A stretch of DNA of 64,000 nt, from positions 62,001 to 126,000 of the forward strand of contig NZ_CP119785.1 in assembly GCF_029338235.1 (NCBI RefSeq). Reading direction: 5' to 3'. The notes beneath the pieces were generated by a model that ran no database searches, was not told where the DNA came from, and was given only the letters and a program-made list of their open reading frames with translations. Of the stretch, positions 7,985-16,919 are shown piece after piece (the stretch's first letter is position 1; each line of letters opens with the position of its first letter). This DNA comes from Haloarcula rara. Lineage in GTDB: Archaea; Halobacteriota; Halobacteria; Halobacteriales; Haloarculaceae. Made by a program: the position numbers and the translations under genes.

Positions 7985-9508
7985 TTACTCCCGCTGGAGT
8001 TCGATGACGAAGACGGCGCCAGTCGGGTCGTTGTCGTCGGCCGGCGGCCGACTGCCTGCGGAACTGCGTTCTCTGTCTTCGACCCAGACGTGGCCGCCGT
8101 ACTGGTCGACGAGCGTCTCGACCAGATACAGGCCGATGCCGGTCCCGTCACTCGACATCCCGCGTTCGCCCCGGCCGAAGATACTCTCTTTCCGGTCGTC
8201 GGGGATGCCGGGGCCGTTGTCGGCGACCTTGACCCGGACGACCGTCTCGTCGGCCTCGACGGTGACGGTCACCGTGGGGTCCGGCTCGCGGTTGTGCTGG
8301 ACAGCGTTCTTGAGAACGTTCCGGAACACCGACCCCAGCATCTCGTCGGCCAGGACGGTCACGTCCGGTATCTCGCCGTCGACGGTTATCGTCGCGTCCG
8401 TCGCCGTCTCTGTGACTCTCGTGAGCTGGTCTTCCAGACTCTCTCTGAGCGAAACCGGGCAGGGCTCGGTCTCGGTGCGGAGCATCGCCTCGACGAGCTC
8501 CTGTGCGCTGGTAGTCAGCTCCACCGCTGCGGCCGTGTTCCGCCGTATCTTCTCGACGTACTCCTGCTGGGTCCCGTCGACGTTCTCGCCGAGTATCTCG
8601 GCGATGGCGCCGACCACCTGGAGGTCGTTGCGGATGTCGTGGCTCATCATCCGGGTGAGCAGTTCGAGGTTGTCCCGCTGCTGGGCCAGGAGGCTCTCGG
8701 TGGTGACCTGGTCCAGAGCGACCGTCGCGTTCGCGGCCAGGAGTTTCGCCAGCGTGACGTCGGTGTCGGTGAACTCGTCGGTCGTCTGGGCCGCGACGAT
8801 GAACACGCCGTACTCGCCGAGGGGAACGAGTAATTCGCTCCGGAACGGCGTCTCGGCGTCGAAGACGCCGGCTGCGGCCCGCACGTCGGGATAGACGCCG
8901 GCGTCGCCAGACTGATAGGCCTCCCAGGCGAGGCCGCTGTCCAGTGCGGGCGCCTTCCCCAGCACGTCGTAACACGCCGGCGACTGCACGACGGGGCGTA
9001 ACGCATCGGTCGCTTCGTCGTAGTAGTGGACCGCGTTGAGCGGGAGTCCGAGAATCTCGACCGCCGCACTGCTGACCAGGTCGGCGACCGCTTCGGGCGA
9101 CCTGGCAAGCAGCATCCGTCGGGTCGCCTCGTGGAGTCGGCCGAGCGTCTCCTCGTGACTGCGCCGGTCCGTCGTCTCCGTGACGACGATGGTCAGCCCG
9201 TCGTCGTCCGGATAGAACCGGACGAGCCAGCTGGAGCCCCGTTCCGGGCCGACCCACTCACAGGACTGTTCGGTCCCTGTCTCGACGGCCCGTTCGAGGG
9301 GCGGGCGAAACACGGCCGACGCACCATCGGCAAGCGAGTCCCACACCGGACGCCCGAGGAGCGCGTCCCGGTCGGCGGAAAGCAGTTCCACAGCACGGTC
9401 GTTGAGGTAGGTGAATTGCAGGTTGTCGTTCAGCGCGACGACACCGTCCGAGATACGGTCGAGTATCGCTGCGTGGAGGGTGTCCGTCGACGGCGCGTCT
9501 CGACTCAC
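7985..9508 (-). CDS. PAS-GAF sensor histidine kinase
   Basis: A soluble 507-residue kinase. A PAS domain (about 10-120) begins at ILDRISDGVVALNDN. A GAF domain (about 130-270) follows. The HisKA segment SHDIRNDLQVVGAI carries the phospho-accepting His. The ATPase domain is intact, with an N-box (LKNAVQHN), G1 (DNGPGIP) and G2 (GTGIGLYLVE). It starts at GTG 9508; the TATA-like box ACATTTATC near 9534 on the same strand supports a leaderless GTG start. There are no membrane segments, so the signal is cytoplasmic. The nearby HalX response regulator is a possible partner, but the two are not co-transcribed. Confidence 0.9.
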   Translation of the reverse strand: MSRDAPSTDTLHAAILDRISDGVVALNDNLQFTYLNDRAVELLSADRDALLGRPVWDSLADGASAVFRPPLERAVETGTEQSCEWVGPERGSSWLVRFYPDDDGLTIVVTETTDRRSHEETLGRLHEATRRMLLARSPEAVADLVSSAAVEILGLPLNAVHYYDEATDALRPVVQSPACYDVLGKAPALDSGLAWEAYQSGDAGVYPDVRAAAGVFDAETPFRSELLVPLGEYGVFIVAAQTTDEFTDTDVTLAKLLAANATVALDQVTTESLLAQQRDNLELLTRMMSHDIRNDLQVVGAIAEILGENVDGTQQEYVEKIRRNTAAAVELTTSAQELVEAMLRTETEPCPVSLRESLEDQLTRVTETATDATITVDGEIPDVTVLADEMLGSVFRNVLKNAVQHNREPDPTVTVTVEADETVVRVKVADNGPGIPDDRKESIFGRGERGMSSDGTGIGLYLVETLVDQYGGHVWVEDRERSSAGSRPPADDNDPTGAVFVIELQRE

Positions 9509-9550
9509 ACTCGTTGGTATGGACGAACCGATAAATGTCTTTGCGGGGGC

Positions 9551-10126
9551 CTAGAACCGCGCCGCCTGCCAGGCGAGCTCGATGTCGTGGTACGGTCGGT
9601 CCTCGACGCTGGGGCCGTGACCGGTGTGCATCGCCGCGAGGTCCTCTGGAACCGTCTCCAGTACGCGGTCGATGCTCTCGACCAGCTGGTCGCGGTCGCC
9701 CTCTTCGAGGTCCGTCCGGCCGAAGCTCCCGTTGGCGAAGACCAGGTCGCCCGCGAACAGCACACTCGCCGCCGCGGAGAACAGACAGAGGTGGTCGTTC
9801 TTGTGACCCGGCGTGTGGAGTGCGGTGTACTCGTGGTCGCCCAGCCGGACGGTGTCGCCGTCTTCGATTGCGTGATCGGTGCCATCCTGAGTCGTGTCGT
9901 ATCCCCAGACGTCGACGTCGAAGGCCTCGACGACCGCGGGGAGGTTCTCGACGTGGTCGTAGTGGGTATGTGTCAGGACGACGGCGTCTATATCGTCGAC
10001 GTGCTCTCGAGCGGCGCTGACGACGTCGAACTCGTTGCCGACGTCGACGAGCACGCGACGGTCGCCGGTGACGAGAAAGACGTTACTGGTAAAGGCGTCA
10101 GTTCGCCGAGCCAGGTTCCGAATCAT
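9551..10126 (-). CDS. MBL-fold metallo-hydrolase
   Basis: A 191-residue metallo-beta-lactamase-fold protein. The metal site is complete: HTHYDH at residues 53-58, HTPGHKNDHLCLF with the next His, FAGDLVFANGSFGRTDL with the bridging Asp, and a C-terminal HTGHGPS. The compact size and GRTD motif resemble glyoxalase II-like and persulfide dioxygenase-like hydrolases, but the substrate is not determined. It is downstream of nothing on its strand and 43 bases from the kinase gene's start. Confidence 0.85.
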   Translation of the reverse strand: MIRNLARRTDAFTSNVFLVTGDRRVLVDVGNEFDVVSAAREHVDDIDAVVLTHTHYDHVENLPAVVEAFDVDVWGYDTTQDGTDHAIEDGDTVRLGDHEYTALHTPGHKNDHLCLFSAAASVLFAGDLVFANGSFGRTDLEEGDRDQLVESIDRVLETVPEDLAAMHTGHGPSVEDRPYHDIELAWQAARF

Positions 10127-10272
10127 ACACTCGCTTCGACCGGGCCGGCCATGTCGGTGTCGCTCCCGGCGGCGGAGTGCCCCCCGGATATGTCAGACGT
10201 AACCACGGTGTACGGCCAAACACCCACAGGGCTATGTAGGAGGATACAGAAACTGTGGTAGTAAGGAATAGC

Positions 10273-10857
10273 ATGTCTGAGTCGGACCCACCTGTCGTAC
10301 TTATTGTGGAGGATGAACCGGACGTCGCCGAGACGTACAAACTGTGGCTACAGGGTGATTACGAGGTCCGAATGGGGCAAAACGGGGACGAAGGCCTCGA
10401 GCTACTGGACGAAGACGTCGACGTGGTCCTGCTCGACCGGATGATGCCGGGACTGTCGGGTGACGAAGTTCTCAGCGAGATTCGAAAGCGCGACCTGGGC
10501 TGTCGGGTCGCGATGGTCACCGCCGTCGAACCGGACTTCGACATTCTGGAGATGGGCTTTGACGCCTACCTCTCGAAGCCGATTCGGAGCGAACAGCTTC
10601 ATGACACCGTGACGAACCTCCTGGAGCGTTCGGAGTACGATTCGATGCTGCAGGAGTACTACGCGCTGGTCGAGAAGCAGGCCACACTGGAGGCGACGAA
10701 ATCCAGCGCGGAACTGGCCGAGAGCGACCAGTACTCCGACCTGACCGAAGAGATAGCCGAGATGCGCGAGGGGCTCGACGATACGCTTGGGGGTATCGAA
10801 GACGACGACGACTTCATCGCAACGCTGCGTGGACTGAGCAACGGTGACGAAGAGTGA
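10273..10857 (+). CDS. Response regulator with HalX domain
   Basis: A 194-residue protein with an N-terminal receiver domain (residues 8-120): acidic pocket VEDEP (13-15), phospho-acceptor Asp55 (VVLLDRMMPGLSGDEV), and the conserved Lys in YLSKPI. The C-terminal part is the HalX helical domain (EYDSMLQEYYALVEKQATLEA), found only in haloarchaea and thought to be an output or dimerisation unit. ATG 10273 is preferred over GTG 10255 because it opens directly on the first strand. The next gene starts 13 bases downstream, so the two form an operon. Confidence 0.9.
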   Translation: MSESDPPVVLIVEDEPDVAETYKLWLQGDYEVRMGQNGDEGLELLDEDVDVVLLDRMMPGLSGDEVLSEIRKRDLGCRVAMVTAVEPDFDILEMGFDAYLSKPIRSEQLHDTVTNLLERSEYDSMLQEYYALVEKQATLEATKSSAELAESDQYSDLTEEIAEMREGLDDTLGGIEDDDDFIATLRGLSNGDEE

Positions 10858-10870
10858 GGGGGTGAAAGGT

Positions 10871-11530
10871 ATGTACGATCTGTCATCAGTTCTCGATTTC
10901 GACGCACTGGCCGAGGTCCGGCCCGGGTCCAGTATCCTCGTCTCGGGACCCGCGATGACCGGGAAAGAGAAACTCGTCTACGATATCCTGGCCGACGGGG
11001 CCAGAGACGGCGACGGCGCCGTGGTCGTCACCACGAGCGACAAGGCGGCCAGCGTCGTCGAGGAGTTTCGCGACCGCGTACCGGACCTCCAGGGGGCCCA
11101 GCTCGGCGTCGTGGACTGCCGCGGCGAGGGCGGGGCCGACCCCGAACTAATCGACGGAGTGTCCGTCCACCAGGTCTCCTCGCCGGGCGACCTGACCGGT
11201 ATCGGTATCGGCATCACCAAAGCGCTGGAGGGGCTCCACGACTCCGGGCGCGAGCGGGGTCGTCTGGCGCTTGTCTCGCTGTCGACGATGCTGACCTACA
11301 CCGACAAGAAGACCGTCTTCAAGTTCTGTCACGTCCTGTCGTCCCGGCTCGACGCCGCCGGCTACATCGGTGTGTTCACCATCGACTCGGGGGCACACGA
11401 CCAGCAGACTATCCAGGTCATCAAGCAGGCCTTCGACGGGCTCATCGACATCCGCGACGCCGACGGAGGCGGCCGCGAGGCCCGCGTCTTGGGGCTGGCT
11501 ACCGAACCCACCGACTGGAAGCGAATCTGA
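10871..11530 (+). CDS. RecA/KaiC-superfamily protein with altered Walker A
   Basis: A 219-residue single-domain protein of the RAD55/KaiC-like RecA fold. The P-loop reads SGPAMTGKEKLVYDIL (about residues 23-38), with Glu where Ser/Thr normally binds the Mg ion. The end of strand 4 is LALVSLSTMLTY, where a Walker B aspartate would be expected. It is preceded by the purine-rich stretch GAGGGGGTGAAAGG and sits 13 bases after the HalX regulator, so the two are one operon. Similar receiver-RAD55 pairs occur in haloarchaeal signalling loci. It is probably a signalling adaptor rather than an active recombinase. Confidence 0.7.
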   Translation: MYDLSSVLDFDALAEVRPGSSILVSGPAMTGKEKLVYDILADGARDGDGAVVVTTSDKAASVVEEFRDRVPDLQGAQLGVVDCRGEGGADPELIDGVSVHQVSSPGDLTGIGIGITKALEGLHDSGRERGRLALVSLSTMLTYTDKKTVFKFCHVLSSRLDAAGYIGVFTIDSGAHDQQTIQVIKQAFDGLIDIRDADGGGREARVLGLATEPTDWKRI

Positions 11531-11580
11531 ACTCCGGCGTCGGAAGGAAGTATTTTCACCTTCCGGGTGTCCCACCCCGT

Positions 11581-12324
11581 ATGGAAGTCACGCTGCTCGA
11601 AGCCACCGAGGACCCGGAGGAACTCATCTGCAAGGGGGCACGCAACGATTACAGCGACGAGTTCGTCGGCGGCCAATCCTTCGAGGCGACGATGGAGACG
11701 GTCGAGGGCGACACGCTGGAAGCAAAGAAGGAGACGCTCATCGGGCACCTGCTGGACCACGGTCACTTCGGTCCGTTCGAGCACCCCCAGATAACCTTCG
11801 CCGTCGAGGGGGTCTCCCGCTCGTGTATGGCACAGATAACTCGCCACCGACACGTCTCCTTCGACGTCCAGTCGATGCGATACGTCGCCTTCGACGACGT
11901 AGACCCCGCCGACGTCCGCGAGGGCGAGATGGTCGTCATCCCGCCATCGGCGACGGACCCGGACTGGGTCGGTCGCAACCAGCAGAGCGTCCAGGTCGAC
12001 GAGGAGACCGTCGAGGAACGCGCCGAAATATTCAGAGACACCATCGAGGACGCCGTCGAGTCTTATCAGCAGCTACTCGACCTCGGGATGCCACCGGAAG
12101 ACGCCCGCTTCGTCCTCCCTATCGGGACGAAGGTGAACATGGTGATGTCGATGAACGCTCGCATGCTGATGCACGTCGCCGACATGCGCGCCGCCGCGGA
12201 CGCCCAGTGGGAGATTCGCGGGCTGACCGAGGACCTGCTGGACATCGCCGCCGACTGGTGTCCCATCACGTTCGACCACTACGAACGCGAGATGAAAAAC
12301 CGGAAGAACCGCCTCGCGCCGTAG
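11581..12324 (+). CDS. thyX: FAD-dependent thymidylate synthase
   Basis: A 247-residue ThyX. The signature RHRxxSxxxxSxR is exact at RHRHVSFDVQSMR (about residues 86-98). MNARMLMHVADMR in the C-terminal half matches the conserved substrate-binding helix. The enzyme makes dTMP from dUMP using methylene-tetrahydrofolate and FADH2. The box AGTATTTTC lies 25-30 bases before the ATG. It is monocistronic and followed by an 82-base palindromic element. Confidence 0.95.
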   Translation: MEVTLLEATEDPEELICKGARNDYSDEFVGGQSFEATMETVEGDTLEAKKETLIGHLLDHGHFGPFEHPQITFAVEGVSRSCMAQITRHRHVSFDVQSMRYVAFDDVDPADVREGEMVVIPPSATDPDWVGRNQQSVQVDEETVEERAEIFRDTIEDAVESYQQLLDLGMPPEDARFVLPIGTKVNMVMSMNARMLMHVADMRAAADAQWEIRGLTEDLLDIAADWCPITFDHYEREMKNRKNRLAP

Positions 12325-12341
12325 CGTTCCCGAACCGCCTG

Positions 12342-12423
12342 ATACGGACCGTTGTAGATTATTTCCGGCAAACGTCGACCCCGGGGTCGACTCTGACCGG
12401 TAAATTGCTACAACGGTCCGTAT
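12342..12423. repeat. 82-base nested palindromic element
   Basis: Perfect 16-base arms, ATACGGACCGTTGTAG (12342-12357) and its complement (12408-12423), flank a spacer. In the spacer sits an 18-base perfect palindrome, GTCGACCCCGGGGTCGAC, at about 12374-12391, plus partly paired ATTTCCGG/CCGGTAAAT segments. It could fold into a single long cruciform or RNA hairpin. It lies between the thyX stop and the promoter of the next gene. It has the look of a dispersed non-coding palindromic element or small MITE; no clear target-site duplication is visible. Confidence 0.8.
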
Positions 12424-12504
12424 GACTATCTCTGTTCAGAACCGAGCGACCCCGCGAGCCATGGGTGCGCCAGCTTAACGTGGGGGCGGCCCAGACCCTG
12501 AGCC

Positions 12505-15500
12505 ATGGGCGCTACCGAGGGGGACACGAACGACGACCCTGCCGGCGACCAGCGGGCCGACTACGACTATCAGGGCGGGAGGGTCGCCCGACCGGCGATG
12601 GTCGCGGAACTCCGCGAGCGCGTCGAGGGCGATATCCGCTTCGACGAGTACTCCCGGCAACTGTACGCTACCGACGCCAGCGCGTACGAGGTGACGCCGG
12701 TCGGCGTCGTCTATCCCGCATCGACTGCCGACGTGGCCGCCGTGATGAACTACTGCGCGAGACGCGAGATACCGGTCCTCCCCCGCGGGGGCGGGACCAG
12801 CCTCGCTGGCCAATCGGTCAACGAGGCCGTCGTCCTCGATTTCACCCGTCACATGGACGAGCTGCTGTCGGTCAGCCCCGAGGACCGGCGGGCGACGGCC
12901 CAGGTCGGGACGACGCTCGGGGACCTGAACGCTGCGCTCGCTCCCGAGGGACTGAAGTTCGCGCCGGACCCGGCGTGGGGCGACAAATCGGCGCTGGGCG
13001 GGGCCATCGGGAACAACTCCACCGGCGCCCACTCGCTGCAGTACGGCAAGACCGACCACTATATCGAATCCTGCGAGGTTGTCCTCGCGGATGGGACGGT
13101 GACCACGTTCGGCGAGACCACGGTCGAACAGCTACGGGCCGCCGGCGACCCCGACGGCGACCTGGAAGCCCGCATCTACGACGCCGTGGTCCGGCTCCTC
13201 GAGGACGCTGCCGAGGCCATCGAGGCGTCGTACCCGCGGCTCAAACGGAACGTCTCGGGGTACAACCTCGACCGGCTGCTGGCGGAGGCCCGCGGCGAGT
13301 ACGGCGAGGCGGGCACCGTCAACCTCGCGCGACTACTGGCCGGCAGCGAGGGGACCCTGGCCATCGTCACGGAGGCGACCGTGGCTCTGGAGCCGGTCCC
13401 AGAGACGAAGGCGCTCGCGCTGTTGACCTACGACGACCTCGTGACCGCAATGTGTGACGTCGAGCCGATACTCGCACACGACCCCGCCGCGGTCGAGGTA
13501 CTCGACGACGTCCTGCTCGACCTGGCCGCCGAGACCGAGGATTTCGGCGCGCTCGTCGACGAAATCGTCCCCGGCGGGACGGGGGCGATACTGCTGGTGG
13601 AGTTCTACGCCGGGGACGACGAGTCCGGGAAAGAGAAAGTCGCGGACCTGCTTGCCGACCGCATCGGCGACGTCGATACGGCCGTCACGCCGAGTGCCGA
13701 CGCCGCGACGGTGACCGACGCACCGACCCACGCGTTCCTCGGCCGTGAGGCCCACAGCGACGACGAGCGCAAGCGCTTCTGGAAACTTCGGAAATCCGGC
13801 CTGCCTATCTTGCTGGGTCGGACCAGCGACGCCAAACATATCAGCTTCATCGAGGACACGGCGGTCCCGCCGGAGAACCTCCCCGAGTACGTCGCGGAGT
13901 TCCGGCAGCTTCTCGAGGAACAGGGCACCTTCGCCTCCTTCTACGCCCACGCAGGGCCGGGCTGTCTGCACATCCGCCCGCTCGTGGACACCAAGACCGT
14001 CGACGGAGTAGAGCGCATGGAGGCCATCGCCGACGGCGCGACGGACCTCGTCCAGAAGTACGGCGGGAGCGTCTCCGGCGAGCACGGCGACGGCCGCGCT
14101 CGGACCCAGTGGAATCACAAGCTGTACGGTGACGACGTCTGGGAGCTGTTTCAGGACCTCAAGCGGACATTCGACCCCGACTGGCTGCTGAACCCGGGCC
14201 AGGTCGTAGGCGCTGGCGAAACCGCCGTCGCCGCCGGCGACGCACCGCCCCGTGCCCGGACTGTCGATATGACCGAGAACCTCCGCTTTTCGCCGGAGTA
14301 CGACTTCGAGATGGGCTTTTCCCCCGCGCTGGACTGGCCCAACGAGAACGGGATGGCCGGGATGGTCGAACTCTGTCACGGCTGTGGCGGCTGTCGCGGC
14401 CCCCAGGAGACAACCGGCGGCGTGATGTGTCCGACCTACCGGGCGGCCGACGAGGAGAGCACCGCGACACGCGGCCGAGCGAACATGCTGCGCCAGGCCA
14501 TGAGCGGCGACCTGCCCGACGACCCCACCGACGACGAATTCGTCTCGGAAGTGATGGACCTCTGTATCGGCTGCAAGGGCTGTGCGAAAGACTGCCCGAG
14601 CGAGGTCGACATGGCGAAGCTCAAAGCCGAAGTCGAACACGCCCACCACGAGGAACACGGCGCGAGCCTTCGGGACCGAATCTTCGCGAACGTCGAGACT
14701 ATTTCATGGGTCGGGAGTACGCTCGCGCCGGTGTCGAACTGGGCCGCGAAACTGCCCGGCAGCGGGTATCTGGGCGAGAAACTGCTCGGCATCGCCCGCG
14801 AGCGAGACCTCCCGACCTTCCAGAGCGAGTCGTTCGAAGCGTGGTGGGCCGACCGCGGCCCCGCCGTCCACGAAGACGAGGCCACCCGTCGGGCACTCCT
14901 GTTCCCGGACACGTACAACAACTACAGCCACCCAGAGGTGCTCCGGGCCGCCGTCGAGGTGCTCGAGGCCGCTGGCGTCCACGTCCGGGTGCCCGACGAC
15001 GTCGGGCCCTCAGGCCGGGCCGCCCACTCGAAGGGGTTTCTCGACCTGGCCCGCGAACGAGCGGCGGCGAACGTCGACGCGCTTGCCCCGCGCATCGCCG
15101 ATGGCTGGGACGTGGTGGTCGTCGAACCCTCCGACGCTGTAATGGCCCAGTCGGACTATCTGGACCTGCTCGGGCACGACCACGACGACGCGACCACACT
15201 CGCGAGCGGGACCTTCGGCGTCTGTGAGTATCTCGACCGGTTCGCGCTCGACAGCAACGTCGACTGGGAGACGACTGACGCGTCGCTGACCTACCACGGC
15301 CACTGTCACCAGAAGGCAGTGACGAAGGACCACCACGCGGTCGGCGTCCTCCGCCGGGCCGGCTACGACGTCGACCCGCTCGACTCGGGCTGCTGTGGGA
15401 TGGCCGGCTCCTTTGGCTACGAAGCCGAACACTACTCGATGAGCCAGCATATCGCGGAGATACTCTTCGACCAGGTCCGGTCGAGCGACGGGGAAGAAGT

Positions 15501-15612
15501 CGTCGCGCCCGGGGCCTCCTGCCGGACACAGCTCGGCGACGGTCCGACCGACGGCGGGGTTCCCCATCCGGTCCAGAAACTGGCAGACGTAGTCCGGATA
15601 GCCGACGAGTAG
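12505..15612 (+). CDS. FAD-linked oxidase fused to Fe-S/CCG domain (D-lactate/glycolate dehydrogenase type)
   Basis: A 1035-residue fusion. Residues about 60-260 form the FAD-binding PCMH domain (PVLPRGGGTSLAGQSVNEA), and about 290-560 the FAD-oxidase C-terminal domain, ending SGEHGDGRARTQW. Two four-cysteine clusters follow: CHGCGGCRG near 623-630 with a distant CP, and CIGCKGCAKDCP near 686. The last 250 residues are a CCG heterodisulfide-reductase-like domain (YHGHCHQKAVT and DSGCCGMAGSFGY). It is GlcD and GlcF in one chain, so a membrane-associated 2-hydroxyacid dehydrogenase passing electrons to quinone is expected. The substrate could be D-lactate, glycolate or 2-hydroxyglutarate. GCTTAACG near 12476 is the likely TATA box. 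Confidence 0.85.
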   Translation: MGATEGDTNDDPAGDQRADYDYQGGRVARPAMVAELRERVEGDIRFDEYSRQLYATDASAYEVTPVGVVYPASTADVAAVMNYCARREIPVLPRGGGTSLAGQSVNEAVVLDFTRHMDELLSVSPEDRRATAQVGTTLGDLNAALAPEGLKFAPDPAWGDKSALGGAIGNNSTGAHSLQYGKTDHYIESCEVVLADGTVTTFGETTVEQLRAAGDPDGDLEARIYDAVVRLLEDAAEAIEASYPRLKRNVSGYNLDRLLAEARGEYGEAGTVNLARLLAGSEGTLAIVTEATVALEPVPETKALALLTYDDLVTAMCDVEPILAHDPAAVEVLDDVLLDLAAETEDFGALVDEIVPGGTGAILLVEFYAGDDESGKEKVADLLADRIGDVDTAVTPSADAATVTDAPTHAFLGREAHSDDERKRFWKLRKSGLPILLGRTSDAKHISFIEDTAVPPENLPEYVAEFRQLLEEQGTFASFYAHAGPGCLHIRPLVDTKTVDGVERMEAIADGATDLVQKYGGSVSGEHGDGRARTQWNHKLYGDDVWELFQDLKRTFDPDWLLNPGQVVGAGETAVAAGDAPPRARTVDMTENLRFSPEYDFEMGFSPALDWPNENGMAGMVELCHGCGGCRGPQETTGGVMCPTYRAADEESTATRGRANMLRQAMSGDLPDDPTDDEFVSEVMDLCIGCKGCAKDCPSEVDMAKLKAEVEHAHHEEHGASLRDRIFANVETISWVGSTLAPVSNWAAKLPGSGYLGEKLLGIARERDLPTFQSESFEAWWADRGPAVHEDEATRRALLFPDTYNNYSHPEVLRAAVEVLEAAGVHVRVPDDVGPSGRAAHSKGFLDLARERAAANVDALAPRIADGWDVVVVEPSDAVMAQSDYLDLLGHDHDDATTLASGTFGVCEYLDRFALDSNVDWETTDASLTYHGHCHQKAVTKDHHAVGVLRRAGYDVDPLDSGCCGMAGSFGYEAEHYSMSQHIAEILFDQVRSSDGEEVVAPGASCRTQLGDGPTDGGVPHPVQKLADVVRIADE

Positions 15613-15661
15613 GGGGTCCATTCACAGTGTTTTTATGCTGTCCTCGGGTCTTACGATGTAG

Positions 15662-16777
15662 ATGTCACGCGCGGTCGTCGCCATACTCGCCGCTCTCTTG
15701 CTGGTTGGGAGCTTCGCCGCCTCACCGGCAGTGGCCGAAACGAGTGTCGACCGATTGCAGACGCCGGACCAGTTCGACACGACGACGTTCCGCGTCACGC
15801 TCTACGAGAACGGGTCGGCCACCTGGGCGATAGAACACTACCAGCCCCTGGAGGATAACGAGACCGAGCAGTTCCGGGCCTACGCGTCGGAGTTCGAGGA
15901 CAACGAAACGTCCCTCTACCGGAATTTCGTCGAGGACGCCGAGGCGCTCACGCGGCTTGGGACGAACGAAACCGGCCGGCAGATGGACGCCCGGAACTTC
16001 CAGCGGTCTGCCGGTATCGAGACGAGACCGGGACAGGACAGAGGGACGGTCCGGATGTCGTTCATGTGGGCGAACTTCGCCCAGACGTACGACGAGCGGA
16101 TAGTCGTCAGTGACGTATTCGAGGACGGCTTCTACCTCGGTTCCGGACAGCGGATGGTGTTCGAACACGAGACGTCGATGGTGTTTACTAGCGCCGAACC
16201 GGGGCCGGACTCCCGGAGTGACCCACACTCGCTGGCAGACAGCCAGTCGATAACGTACGTCGGCGAGCGGCCGTTCAACGACAACCGGCCGTACGTCGAG
16301 CTGGGTCCACCGTCGTCAGCGCGGGGCACGCCGACCGAGAACGAGACCACCGTCGCTGCAAGCACCGGCGAGAGCATGTGGCAGTTCGCCATCGTACTGG
16401 CAGTCCTCGCGCTTGGGGCGGTAGCCGCCGCGGCCTGGCGGTCCGGAGCCGCAGGAGTCGTCCTCGGAGGTGGGGACGAAGACGGCGGGACCACGACGGA
16501 GTCGGCGAGCGAGTCGACACCGGACACCGCCGTCGAGGAGCCGGAACTGCTCAACGACGACGACCGCGTCATCAAGCTGCTGGAGGAGAACGGGGGTCGG
16601 ATGAAACAGGTCGATATCGTCGAGACGACCGAGTGGTCCAAATCCAAGGTCAGTATGCTCCTCTCGGACATGGAAGAGGAGGGCGACATCAGCAAACTCC
16701 GGGTAGGCCGTGAGAACATCATCAGCCTCGCCGGCGAGGAGCCCGACGCGGCCGGCTCCCCGTTCGACGAGGAGTGA
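15662..16777 (+). CDS. Membrane-anchored protein with C-terminal winged helix
   Basis: A 371-residue protein in three parts. A Sec signal peptide (residues 1-25, LLLVGSFAASPAVAE) leads into an extracellular beta-rich domain of about 210 residues. One transmembrane helix follows near 240-262 (WQFAIVLAVLALGAVAAAAW). After a Ser/Thr/Glu linker, the cytoplasmic end is a MarR/ArsR-like winged helix (DDRVIKLLEENGGRMKQVDIVETTEWSKSKVSMLLSDMEEEG). Architecture like this occurs widely in haloarchaea and suggests one-component signalling from the cell surface to DNA. The GTTTTTATG box lies about 30 bases before the ATG, so the mRNA is leaderless. Confidence 0.8.
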   Translation: MSRAVVAILAALLLVGSFAASPAVAETSVDRLQTPDQFDTTTFRVTLYENGSATWAIEHYQPLEDNETEQFRAYASEFEDNETSLYRNFVEDAEALTRLGTNETGRQMDARNFQRSAGIETRPGQDRGTVRMSFMWANFAQTYDERIVVSDVFEDGFYLGSGQRMVFEHETSMVFTSAEPGPDSRSDPHSLADSQSITYVGERPFNDNRPYVELGPPSSARGTPTENETTVAASTGESMWQFAIVLAVLALGAVAAAAWRSGAAGVVLGGGDEDGGTTTESASESTPDTAVEEPELLNDDDRVIKLLEENGGRMKQVDIVETTEWSKSKVSMLLSDMEEEGDISKLRVGRENIISLAGEEPDAAGSPFDEE

Positions 16778-16844
16778 GAAACCCACACAGGGCGCTTCCG
16801 AAACGGAATCATTATAGGTACCTCTACCCTTGAACTCAGTGTAC

Positions 16845-16919
16845 GCTCTGGTGGTGTAGTCCGGCCAATCATATCACCCTCTCACGGTGATGACCAGGGT
16901 TCAAATCCCTGCCGGAGCA
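16845..16919 (+). tRNA. tRNA-Glu (CTC)
   Basis: A 75-base cloverleaf. The acceptor GCTCTGG pairs with CCGGAGC, the anticodon loop is CTCTCAC with anticodon CTC, and the T-arm is GGTTCAAATCC. The discriminator is A and CCA is not encoded. An ATTATAG box lies upstream near 16811. Copies of its 3' end follow directly. Confidence 0.95.
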
